Of a stretch of DNA of 64,000 bases, positions 10,805 to 20,979 are shown in pieces; the first letter of the stretch is position 1; the number at the start of each line of letters is the position of its first letter. The position numbers and the translations under genes were made by a program. Under the pieces are notes generated by a model. That model was not told the DNA's origin, did no database searches, and was given only the letters and a program-made list of their open reading frames with translations. The stretch comes from Larimichthys crocea (Eukaryota > Chordata > Actinopteri > Sciaenidae), in assembly GCF_000972845.2 (NCBI RefSeq), contig NC_040016.1:20302005-20366004 (forward strand), written 5' to 3'.

Positions 10805-11345
10805 ACAGTGCTGGAGTCAAGTCACCAAACCCCAAGTCCAAGTCAAGACCCAACTCTTTCATATTTTCATGTCGAAGTCTCAGTTCGGATCATTATGGTC
10901 ATGTCCGAGTCATTGTGGCACGTCCAAGTCAACAAAGGAAATCATCACTTCAGACATACCATAGTCATGTCCAAGTTACTGGTTGTCTCATCACTACAGT
11001 CATGTCCAAGTCAGTACGGTCATGTCTGAGGCACGTTTGTGTTACTAGTCATGTCCGAGTCACTTCAGGCGTTCCTTTAACAAGTTACTACAGTCAAATT
11101 CCAAGTCCGTTTGATTATGTCCAAGTCAATAGGGTCATGTCAACAGGTCAACTGCGTCACTGTCGTCATGTTTGCATCACTACAGTTATTTCTTCATCAA
11201 TCTTCACAGTCCTGTCCTGCGATCATGTCCAAGTCATTAAGGTAATGTTCAAGTCGCTGTGATGGTCCACAGTCCACAGTCACTAAGGTTTGAGTCACTA
11301 TGATTTGTCTTGACTCTCTGTGTCCGATCCACTCCGATCATGTGT
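10805..11345. repeat. degenerate minisatellite, unit about 20 bp (catgtccaagtcactac)
   Basis: Variants of gtcatgtccaagtcactacg repeat irregularly across about 540 bp (for example at 10898, 10965, 11000, 11048, 11110, 11223). Divergence between units indicates an old array. Open frames here are by-products of the repeat. Confidence 0.75.
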
Positions 11346-11919
11346 CCGATCACTAAGATCATCAGAGTAATCATGACCAGCATTAAAGCCCAAATTAAGT
11401 CGTCAAAAGTGGGACTTGTAGACTCTACCCAACCTGAAAAGTTCAGGTCACCATTGATAAAATGAATCTTAAACACACGTCTGATTGTCAGTAACACGAG
11501 CCGGCTGACTACAGTCACTGTTCAGTTAACTGGAATGGAGATAGACAGCTGCTAAGGCAATTTCAAGGTTTGATTGTGTTTGTTTACTTTTATTAAGATT
11601 GTTTTTTTTACGATAATTTTGTTCCTGCAGTTGTCAGCCTCCATTCCTGTTACAGGTTAGTATTGCCCGTCTCTATTTCATCAAGATGTTGCCTGTTTCA
11701 GCTCTTTTACTCTGACTTTTCTCCATGTAATAATACTGTATATGGCTTCACTATAAACTACGCTGATTTTGATGTGCACTTTGTCAGCTAAACTGGTGCG
11801 TTCAGGACACGCTGGGACTGACGTCTGTCCATCTTGAGTACCTCGACGATCTGTCTCTGAGAAGACACGATACGGGCAGTCCCCGTGTCCTCTACTGGAA
11901 GACAGAATGGACGAGGCAA

Positions 11920-12060
11920 AGGCACCTTTATTTGTATAGCACAGTTCATATCCAAGGTGCTTTACAGAGTACACAGTGGCAAGCACAGAAACGAATGATA
12001 AAAACAATAAAAGCAAGCAAAAGCACAGAGTAAGAATAAAAATAATAAAAAGAGCATGTT
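11920..12060. repeat. teleost retro-element tail fragment
   Basis: The phrase cctttatttgtatagcacag followed by aaggtgctttacagag and an A-rich tail is the typical end of a widespread fish repeat. Confidence 0.5.
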
Positions 12061-12534
12061 GCTTTCAGCACCGCAGCGAGCGCCGGTATAATAACACATT
12101 CAGCTTCTGTTGCTTTTATTTGCTGAAAGACTGAACGAGACTTTGACGGAGACAAATTTAGTTGCTTTTTGTTGCTAGAAATCAACTGAACAGATTCTGA
12201 ACGTTTTAATTTGTTTTCCAGGATCTGATGACAGCCTCATGTATGTTTGCATTTGTTAGCAGTGCTAGTGCAAGTCAACGAGGATTCAGCTGTAGCAGAA
12301 AACAAAAAAAAAAACAAGTGACCCTTCGTTTGTATAAAGATAACGAGCTTAGTTTCCTGGTAAGATTTTTTTAACCAGGTTTTCATCAAACCTTTTGTTT
12401 TCATTCATTCATCCCCAGGTATTTTATTTCTGTTAATTTATTTGACTTTGTATGTCTATTTATATGCATTTGGATCACATACTGTCTTGTTCTTTTGGTT
12501 GTCTGTGTAATAAGTTAAATGTGAGAAATAAAAG

Positions 12535-12624
12535 TTTGGAGAAAATATGATTTCTTGTATTTTTTACTGGTTATATTCGTTTGGAGAAAATATGATTTCT
12601 TGTATTTTTTACTGGTTATATTCG
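12535..12624. repeat. perfect 45-bp tandem duplication
   Basis: 12535-12579 and 12580-12624 are identical 45-mers starting tttggagaaaatatgatttc. No divergence, so recent or an assembly effect. Confidence 0.95.
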
Positions 12625-12744
12625 TATTTTTTGTAAAAATGTGTAATATTATAACACCATTGATGGGATTATTTGTTCACAAGTTATGTAATGTGTATGA
12701 ATTGTTTATTAGTTAGTTATGTTTTTTAAAAAATAAATAAAAAT

Positions 12745-12875
12745 TTAGACACAGTGATGGAAACTGCAGTTTCTCGAACGTCCACTGGCTACAGAGTCAG
12801 AGTCAGTCACCTGTGGGTGATGTCATGCATCCAGCGTCCATTCTTTATACCGTCAGTGTTTGAGCCAGAAGTGAC
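12745..12875 (-). repeat. dispersed repeat R1, internally deleted fragment
   Basis: Joins one R1 end (aactgcagtttctcgaacgtcc) to the other end (gtgggtgatgtcatgc...gtccattctttatac), lacking the middle. Confidence 0.6.
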
Positions 12876-13429
12876 CTGCCCGAGGATCTAATGCTGCGAA
12901 CTGGCTCGTATGGGGATAACACTGGGTTAATGTAGTCAGGGGCCATAACCTGACGGGCTTTAAAAGTGATCAGTAAAATCTTCAAATCAATCCTAAAACA
13001 CACAGGAAGCACACTACCTGTTAAATATGTGGATGTTCCTACACCAGAACATATTGTACATATATTTACACAGTATATTCTCATATTTAATGTTTGTTAT
13101 TCACCAAAACACCAAGACATATTGCTTGTATGTGAAAACCTTATTGTATAGGAGGTTTGTCTAGATCTAGTCTTAAAGAGTAAGTTCACATATTAGGTAT
13201 TTGTCTTGGGGTTATTGTTGTATAACAGTAAACATAGTTAAAGTAAATACAACTCAATACACAGAGCGTGGTGGGTGTGTTGGGCCCAACAGCATTTTCT
13301 GCAGTGTTGTCTGTACCTTTTTTATACCATATATCATAGTTCATAATCCAGATTGACCTATGAAATAGATACAATTTATACATAATATAACAACAACAAC
13401 AACAACAAAAATAGCTTTGGAGCTTTGAG

Positions 13430-13920
13430 ACTTTTAGATTATTTTCAAATTTGTGCCTTGTTTATAAAATGTTAAATGCTTTGACCCCTCCTCCACTACG
13501 TGACTTTGTGTATACTCGCTCAGTCAGCTCTATTAGATCCTCCAGAATATCCTCTGTACCACATTGTACCATTTTGTTCTGCATTGCATTTGCATTTGCA
13601 TTTGTTCTGATCTGCATTTGGGCGATCAGCCTTCTCTGTGAAAGCCACAACTCAGTGGAAAGCCCTACCTGACGATATAAAGAGCTGATGTGCTATTGTG
13701 TGTGTAACTTTGTATTTTGTATTATGTGTCCTGTGTGGTTTATTTGTTGTTTTTCTGCTTTGTACTGTTTGTTATTGTGCTGTAATGTGTTTTAATTGTG
13801 TCTGCTGATGAAAAGTAGCTGTAAACTAACTCTGGTGCAGTACATCAAATGTAATTGTTTATGTTTATGTTTAATATTTATTCATTCATTAAATGAATGA
13901 ATAAATAAATTTTATAGTCT
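13430..13920 (+). mobile_element. degenerate LINE (non-LTR retrotransposon) 3' end
   Basis: Translations show LCLVYKMLNALTPPPLRDFV and, in another frame, AFSVKATTQWKALPDDIKS with stop at about 13695: the C-terminal pattern of fish LINE reverse transcriptases (VYK.LN...P.L.DF; FSV.A...WN.LP..I). Frames are shifted relative to each other, so it is dead. An AT-rich 3' tail with ATTC/GAAT repeats follows to about 13920. Confidence 0.7.
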
Positions 13921-14089
13921 ATCTGTAAAAAATCTATATCCATAGAGATACACACAGAAATGTGTATCACATCAGATGTACGTCTACACTTGGCTCCATT
14001 CTTGCTCATGTACATCATGCACACAGTTAAAAACAACAATCAGATCACAGACTGTGAAGTTTATTATGTTAAATGTACTCAGGCGGTAC

Positions 14090-14258
14090 TCGGTCCTCCA
14101 AAGCTCTCAGCCCAGCGTTGCAGCAGGGGTCCTTGCAGCTAATGTTTGTTAGCTCATGTGCTAACTAGCGGGCTAGCAGCTACGCACGCAGTCAGTCGTC
14201 GGGACAGACGGAGTGTCGGTGGTCGGTCTGTGCGGAGAATGAGCCTGAAACATGTCAG
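14090..14258 (+). promoter_or_regulatory. blcap: blcap CpG-rich promoter region and 5' noncoding exon
   Basis: CG dinucleotides are dense here (about 14180-14240) against a CG-poor background, as expected for a CpG-island promoter. A good donor, CAG|GTTAGT, lies at 14258/14259 and would splice to the acceptor at 17229/17230 before the blcap start codon. The transcription start is not visible. Two upstream ATGs (14239 and 14253) sit just before the donor. Confidence 0.6.
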
Positions 14259-14397
14259 GTTAGTTTGTTTTCTAACAGACTCGCCCACACACAGACGCCA
14301 GCTCGTACAGACACGTGAAGCTGAGTCACTTTGAGAGCTAGCTGCATCGTTTGGTAACCGTTACCTTTTGTTTTTTTCCGAAGCTAACGCGGCTAGG

Positions 14398-14608
14398 TGT
14401 TTCGGTTAAACGAGTGACCGTGTTAACTGGTGTAGTCTGCGTTGTCGTAGTTACGACAGGTGTTGAATGCTTCTTTTTTTGTTTAAGTCTGTTTAAAAAA
14501 AAATAAACACACTTGATTTTGTTTCAAAAGATGTCGTAACTACGACAACCACGGGCGTATTCATGCAAACGGTCACCAGTTAACACGGTCGCCCGTTGAA
14601 CCGAAACA
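14398..14608. repeat. long inverted repeat in blcap intron 1
   Basis: Left arm 14398-14458 and right arm 14532-14608 are reverse complements: outer part tgtttcggtt...gaccgtgttaactggtg with three mismatches, inner 18 bp gttgtcgtagttacgaca perfect; the right arm has about 15 extra bases. The 73-bp loop is T/A-rich. Could be a foldback MITE. Confidence 0.85.
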
Positions 14609-15119
14609 GCAGCAGGAGGAGGAGGGGGGGTGTAATTCCTGCGTTTACGGGAGAGTATTAACGCTAAACTCTTCTTACAATGACTTTAATTCAAACCAAC
14701 AAAGCGTGATATGTGTTTTTATACATATGTGTCGTGTTTGTGTTTTATTGTGTCGGTTTGGTCACCGAGCAGACGTCAGTAACAGCTGCTAGCTAACGTT
14801 ACTTCCCACTTACGAGACGTTATTAAACGTTACAAATATCAAATGACACATTTCTGGCTCCAGGCCGAAGTAAAGAGCAGCTCGGTTAGTTCATGTTGTG
14901 TTTGTCTCCAGCCTGTTGACGTTAAATGTGTAGTTTTTACCTGTCAGGTGAAGAAACAAACCGTGTAACGTCATTTAAAGGAAGTTAACCCAGTGTTAAG
15001 GTCCCAACAAGCTTGTTAACTAGTTAACATTAACCCTGGTTAGTTATGTTGTGTCAGACATCTCTGCTCTTTGTCCTCCTCCAGCTGCGTGGACGTAAAC
15101 ACAGCACTGCAGCTCTGCT

Positions 15120-15330
15120 TTTATTTTTTTAATAGATAGATAAATAGATATACTTTATTTATCCCAAGCTGGGAAATTATAGTGCAGCAGCAGCATTACA
15201 CAAGGTGACAAGTGACAACAAAGAATAAAAATATACTATAAAGCAAAATATACATAATAAAATATCAAAAAAGCAATAGTAAATAAAATAAAATATATAA
15301 TAATAATAATTAAGACCAAGTCAACCCAGA
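15120..15330. repeat. retro-element 3' tail in blcap intron
   Basis: tactttatttatcccaagct, gggaaatta, then gcagcagcagcattac and an A/T-rich stretch: the end of a fish retroposon whose usual form is 'tactttattgatccc...gggaaatt'. Host LINE or SINE not determined. Confidence 0.55.
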
Positions 15331-15839
15331 TTCATGTGTTTGGATACGGTACACACATCCCTGTACCTGCACGGGTTTGCTCAGTGCGTCAGACACCTTT
15401 CTTTACAAGGAAGTTAATGTGAATAGTTGGCCAATGTTTACTTTTGCAAGTCATTTAAAAAAAGGCCGGGGCTCGGATTAGTCACCATGTTGTTACTGTT
15501 CCTCTTTCAAAATGGATTGTTTCCTTGAATGTGATAGTCTGCACCAGATCAGAGTTACTCCAAAGTGAATATATGTATTACAGATTGTTTAAAATCTAGA
15601 TTAATCTCACTGTAATCATGGAATTAATCTAGATTAATCTATTCAGAATATGTGTGCTACCTAAGTAAGTCTTTGAGAACGGGTTTCTTCATCCAGGTGG
15701 CACATTAAGACCAGAGGCTTGCCTCCTGTTTCCAACATGCATCACCGACTCTTTGAGAAAGCTGTTCTACTTTGATACGTGGTGATTAAAAAATAAATCT
15801 TGTTCACTAAGATGTACTTGTGTTTTCAAACTGTTTATT

Positions 15840-16052
15840 CAGTTAAACATGAATTTTGAACTGTAAGCCCACATAAGAGTTCGTGATGAACTGTTTACAG
15901 TCGGTAAGCTTCGTGTCGATCTTCCACCAGTCGCTCAGGCGGACCAGCTTGTTCACATTTTCTGGTGACAGACTAGATCTCCTCTTCTGCACAATATCTG
16001 CAGTTCGGCTCGGTATACATCCGCGCTGAAATATCAAGGTGAAATTCGTCAT
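15840..16052 (-). pseudogene. hAT-family transposase C-terminal fragment
   Basis: Minus-strand frame contains TADIVQKRRSSLSPENVNKL and VRLSDWW, the hAT C-terminal dimerisation motif (family form: S..G.....R..L.PE.V..L..L). Only about 70 codons are open and no transposase core is visible. It sits inside the blcap intron, antisense. Confidence 0.65.
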
Positions 16053-16689
16053 AGTTTGTGTAGTATAGACCCAGCTCCCCCAGCTCTTTGAGAATCGCCC
16101 GATAAGAGTCTCATGTTAACGCCGATAACGGCCCACCACTAATAAATATATAAACAAACATATGTAATTCTCTGCAATCCTTAAGTATTATGTTACACTT
16201 TCTGCATCAATGTCAGGTAGTAAAAGATGATGTAGTTTGAGGTTATAAAGGACAAACTATACAATACACAAACAAATGAGTGGCATGTGTGTGATGCGTG
16301 TTAATGATGAAGTGGTGCCAGCTCAGCTCAGATTTGTTTGGTCCATAACGTGTCATAATTTTGTGAAAAGGCTCATTTCTGCTTTTTAAAAACCAAACTG
16401 ATGGATTCAAATAGTTTTTATTGGTTAAAAGCTCAGATATATTCAGTTTAGTGTCATGGAAGATGAAGAACAAGCTGAGATAGTTTGCTTTAAGGAATGA
16501 TGTGAAAACACAGCTCTTTCCATTTATTTGAGTCCATTTTGGCCGTGAGCTGCAGGGGTGTCAAGAAGTTGAGCCAGATACAAAACACAGCTCGACATCA
16601 GACTGCATCAGTCAAACTCCTCCACAGTCAGCCTGAAATGTGTCCGACACTGAGACTATCCAGGTGGATTCACTGACTAAACTCTGACG

Positions 16690-16915
16690 CTCGACCTGTT
16701 GTGTTCTGGCTTCGTTTATTTCATGAACCAGCTTCCAAATCTGAGTCTGACTCGCAATTTACGCTGCAGTGAATGAGAGCGAGGGAGCGTCTGCATCGAT
16801 AATGCCGGGTAATCAGTAAAATAAAAAGTTACTTCTCGATTGTTTCACAGCGGTTACGTCCCGCACAGATAAACTCTGTGGTGATTTGCTGCAGCACCTG
16901 ATCCTGTTGCGTGTA
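16690..16915. repeat. dispersed repeat R2, copy in blcap intron
   Basis: Partner of 4120-4400, same order of conserved words, same orientation, moderately diverged. Confidence 0.7.
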
Positions 16916-17229
16916 AACCGGACTGTATGGTTCAGCTCGTTCTAAGAACGGATACCTTTGTCAACATGCAGGAGCAAGAGTTAGGTAAAGAAAGTCAGGA
17001 CTGTTGCAGTCTTTGCAAACACAGTCGACTTTAAAGTATGTTTACTGTCGCCGCGGGGATGTTTGAAGTCAGCACGATGCTGTTCTTTGTCATATCTGAT
17101 AGTAAACTGAATATAACAACATCACACATTGGACCAAACAGTTAATCGATAAAATAACAGGTAGATTCATTGATGAATAATTGTTGTTGCAGCTCTAGTT
17201 TGACCAGACTTTCCCTCTGCTGTTTCCAG

Positions 17230-17437
17230 GGATGACCTGACGACATCTAGCTTCTTCGACCTGTTCCTCCATCGTCCTAGCTCTGTCGGATAGGACGACC
17301 ATCCTACATCTCACAATCTAAGTCTGCCACACCCTCTTCCTTCAGATACCTCAAACATCGCCTGGACTGAGCTGTACCGGCCCCACAGAGAGCTTCAGCC
17401 TTCTCCTCGCATTCAAAAAAATAAAATAAAAGAGACG
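17230..17437 (+). other. blcap: blcap exon 2, 5' UTR part
   Basis: Begins after ctgtttccag (acceptor 17228-17229). Starts with a minimal reading frame ATG-ACC-TGA at 17232 and holds an 8-bp perfect hairpin (17272-17279 with 17291-17298). The main start codon at 17438 has A at -3. Confidence 0.65.
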
Positions 17438-17701
17438 ATGTATTGCCTACAGTGGCTACTTCCTGTGCTGCTCATCCCCAAGCCGCTGAACCCAGCGCTG
17501 TGGTTCAACCACTCCATGTTCATGGGCTTCTACCTGCTCAGCTTCCTGCTGGAGAGGAAGCCCTGCACCATCTGTGCCTTGGTCTTCCTCGCCGCCCTCT
17601 TCCTCATCTGCTACAGCTGCTGGGGCAACTGCTTCCTCTACCACTGCCAGGACGCAGCACTGCCGGACGCCGCCCACGACCCGGCGATCGTCGGGACCTA
17701 G
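17438..17701 (+). CDS. blcap: blcap, complete 87-residue bladder cancer-associated protein homologue
   Basis: Single-exon coding sequence of 87 codons plus TAG, the exact length of mammalian BLCAP and nearly identical to it: starts [20 protein letters not shown], then [20 protein letters not shown] and KPCTIC, and ends DPAIVGT. BLCAP is a small, very conserved membrane protein with two hydrophobic segments (about residues 19-38 and 43-65, with a Cys-rich second helix) and reported growth-suppressing and pro-apoptotic activity in human cells; its molecular role is not settled. Human BLCAP mRNA is a known ADAR target with recoding at Tyr2, Gln5 and Lys15; here the codons TAT, CAG and AAG keep the editable adenosines. 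The coding region is uninterrupted within one exon, as in mammals. The gene is convergent with ripor3. Confidence 0.98.
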   Translation: MYCLQWLLPVLLIPKPLNPALWFNHSMFMGFYLLSFLLERKPCTICALVFLAALFLICYSCWGNCFLYHCQDAALPDAAHDPAIVGT

Positions 17702-19200
17702 GAGAGGAAAGGGGGCGGCAGGGGTAACGGGAATGGGGAAGACGAGGGGGTGAGAAGGGTGACAAGGCATTGCTGGGGAATTATACTGCCATGCTGTAAG
17801 AGTAGATGGGGCAGAGAGCGCTCGGCTGATGAGGAGAAGAGCCGGTTTTAGAGGATAATGGGGAGCTGTATTGCCATGCTGTAAAGAAAGATGGACTTGA
17901 ATTGAAGTGGTAGTAGGAGACGGAGGGGGATGTCAGAGGAGACGGGGAGAGGGGCATCCACACATGACGTGCTAAGAGGAGGACGCGTGAACTTTCTGAG
18001 GAGGAATTTAAATGTCGGCGACTTTTTATTCCAGCATTTGAATGAACACTAGACGTAACACCTAAACCTAAAGTGACCGCTGTGTTTCAGTATTCTGGTT
18101 CCTTTCTTGACTTGTTTACTTCCAGCATTGCTCAAAAGAGACACGACTCTCTCCAAACAAACAACCTGTCAGCTCGTCTTTTTCCATCTCTTTTTAGAAA
18201 GACGACGCGCTCCACCTCAAACTGCCAAAATTCACACAACCCCCCAGTGAAAGCTCCAGACTCCAACATTTCAGGTTTCGCTGGTAGCCGTGCTCGCTTC
18301 TCCTCCTCGTACCGTTTCAGTTGTTGACAAACTTTTGTACGCCGGGTAGTGTTAAAGAAAAAAATCAGCATTTCCACAAGCGACACATCTTTTAAAGTCC
18401 GACCTGACCGAAGTCCCGTCGCCTCTTTGGCTCTGCACACGTAAACGCGACCATGGACAAGGAGAGCACACAGACACTGGACAATCAATAACTATGCTGT
18501 GAACTGTTTCTCCTTTTTGCCGCATCGCCACACAAACGCACCTCAGGAGGGTGTGATAATGCTGAGAAACTGTCCCGCCGTCACTACCGACCACGCTCTG
18601 CAGCTGCCCCCCCTCGTCTTCCTCGTCTCCTCTTCCTCCTCCTGCCTCGGAGTGAATGTCACCGACCGCCAGACTCACCATCTGAACTTTTTCTTTTTTT
18701 TTGTGCATGGGTTGCCGTTATTTTTTTTCTTTTCTTTTTCAAGTTCACACACGACTTTTAATTAATTAAAACAAAATGCTGAAGGTTTCCAAAGGGTAGT
18801 ATAATAATCTGGATGTGTGTGTGTGTCGGAGTGTGTGTGAAAGAAAGTTTGTGTTAACGTGCGATAGGAGTGTATTTTTGTGTGTGCTCATGACATGCTG
18901 ATGTAAAAACGTGGCGATACACGAGGTAACGTAGCATACGTCAGTATTTCCAGCATCAATGAGTAATACAGAGTGCTGGTTGAGGAGATATTCTCGCTGT
19001 CATTAAGTTTCCTCGTGTGTCGCTGCTGTAAGTGTTATGTTTAGCTGTCAGACACAGGCTAAGGTGTTTATACTGTGTACCTATTGGTGTGTGAGTGTGT
19101 GTGTGTGCGTGTGGCCTCCTGTCGCAGTGCTGAACATTGCTCACTGCTACATTATTGCTTTGGTTTTAATTTAAATAAAGTTTTTCCTCTCAACGTGTTA
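17702..19200 (+). other. blcap: blcap 3' UTR
   Basis: About 1.5 kb of non-coding DNA from the stop to an AATAAA at 19174-19179 followed by GT-rich DNA. Purine-rich just after the stop (17702-17960), then mixed, with T-rich runs near 18690-18740 and short GT runs at 18815-18840 and 19090. Length is similar to the long 3' UTR of mammalian BLCAP. Confidence 0.6.
19174..19179 (+). terminator. blcap: blcap polyadenylation signal AATAAA
   Basis: Canonical AATAAA followed within about 40 bases by GT-rich sequence (tgtgttgtgttc near 19217), the usual layout of a vertebrate poly(A) site. An earlier site cannot be excluded. Confidence 0.55.
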
Positions 19201-20450
19201 AAACATGTGCAGCTCAGTGTTGTGTTCATGCCCATCCTTAAATCAAATATAAGTATTATGTCAATAGATCCTCCTAAATGTTGCACACCGGCCCTTTAAA
19301 GTCTTGAATTTAACTCTGCAAGTATAAATGGAGAAAGTGTGGCATCGTGACAGCAGTCGCACTCCAGCGTGAGAACAAAACTGACGCTCAGACAGACAAA
19401 ACTAGAGCTGGATGCGAGTTTCAGATGATGCAACTGAAGTGTAAGCGAAGCTAATGACCTGCTCCCGTTTCCCCCGCAGAGTTAAACATCATTATTCACC
19501 TCCTCTTAATTGATATTTTTCATCCTGGAACAGCTGAAAAAGTCCTGTGTGTTTTATAAAACAGCACGATGATTTATTGCTTCTCGGAGCCGAGAGAAAC
19601 TTCGTGCTTTACTATTTCTATTTCTTATTTTGTGAGCTTATAGTTATAAACCTCAAGTGGGTGCAGGTCAGATTCAAAGCATTCAGAGACTATTTTTATG
19701 CCATAAAAATATTCATTGATTAGAGCCACAGATGCTCCAATCATTCTTTTATCTACTGTATGTTCAATGTATCAGGGGTGCTGCCTTTATGTCAGAAATA
19801 CCTTTAAATTATAATGCCATCATTTTTTATAGAAAGATTTAATGAGTCTTTGCAAATCTGTAAAGGCATAAAAGCAGCAGGTTTAATAAGCGTCTCTGCA
19901 GTTTAAATTAAAGCAGCCTGACGTCAGATTTGATACCAACCCATAGCTCATCGCTGCATGGCGTCGCCTCTCTTTCTTTCCCCCCTCGCTGCTCAGTCTC
20001 AAGCTGTTACTGTCAAAAATAAAAAGGCTTAAAAAAAGCCTGAAAAGAGCACAGCAGCCATGGTGAGTGTCCTTTTTTCACAAAAGTGAAACGCTTCCTT
20101 TATTTTTTAAGTATTAAATGCACTATAAAGTCTCGATAATACACATTTTCTGTAAGCAAAATACATCCAGCTACGATATTTGTTCAAACCAGGTGGTACG
20201 ACGTCAGAAATCTAAGTCTCGATTCAAAGTGCAAAAGTTAAGAAATAAGTCCAGAGGCCTAAACGTGTCACAGTGTGTTACTTTGAACTTAACGGACACA
20301 TTTCAAAAAACACTACGGAAGCACCAAGCAGTCGTGCATTCATGCATTTTTATTAACTCTTTTCTTGTGATGAGTAATTTTGTTTTCTCAAATGATTTAT
20401 GTCATTATGTCGAGATAACAAATGGTAACAGAGATCCACGTCTTTACCCA
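19200..20450. other. intergenic DNA between blcap and ripor3
   Basis: No firm gene. A TATA-like run (aaaaataaaaagg, near 20014) precedes gcagccATG|gtgagt at 20050-20065, a perfect start context immediately followed by a donor sequence; see findings. Confidence 0.3.
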
Positions 20451-20461
20451 TTTTTAGATTA

Positions 20462-20580
20462 GCCCGGAGGCAGAAGAGGCAGGACCGCCAACCAGACTTT
20501 GAGCTTCAACACAAAGCTTCAGAAACCCGTGGGTGACGTCACGGGTACGCCGTCCATTCTTTGTACTGTCAGTGGGTCGC
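20462..20580 (-). repeat. dispersed repeat R1 end fragment
   Basis: cttcagaaacccgtgggtgacgt and cgtccattctttgtac match the terminal part of R1 seen at 59258-59310 and 12820-12860. Confidence 0.5.
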
Positions 20581-20784
20581 ACATTGTTGGCATGTTCGCA
20601 TTTAGCTCGTAAAGTTCTGTCGCACACATGTATCCCTCACATCTTTACGTCCTTTACCCTCCTGCTGTCTTTCCTTTGTCAGCTCTACATTCCTCCGTTA
20701 CCTTTTTATCATCTTTCCTTGCATGAAAACAACGCTGACGACAAACATTCTGACTTCAGACATCCTGCTGCTTTTTGCAACAGC

Positions 20785-20890
20785 AGCTAAAACAGAAAAA
20801 GTGCTGCAGCCTCAGAGACTCTCAGCTGATCAGTTTGCCGATATCACTAAAGACAAACAGAAAACTGGTGTTCAGCCGTCAGTGCTGGGA
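20785..20890 (+). other. exon-like open segment of unknown identity
   Basis: After a pyrimidine-rich acceptor-like stretch (ctgctgctttttgcaacag) a frame reads AKTEKVLQPQRLSADQFADI, TKDKQKTGVQPSVLGG, then GTATAC as a weak donor. I do not recognise the protein; it may be chance. Confidence 0.2.
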
Positions 20891-20979
20891 GGTATACTTA
20901 GTCAAATATATTCTACATCCATACAAACAAAGTTATTGTCTTTACAAATCTCCAAACTATCCGGTCCTGCATGAGGTCG

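Noticed and set aside
17443..17770. Two other long open frames overlapping blcap (one on each strand)
   Set aside because: Shadows of the strongly biased blcap codons; no start context, homology or splice support.
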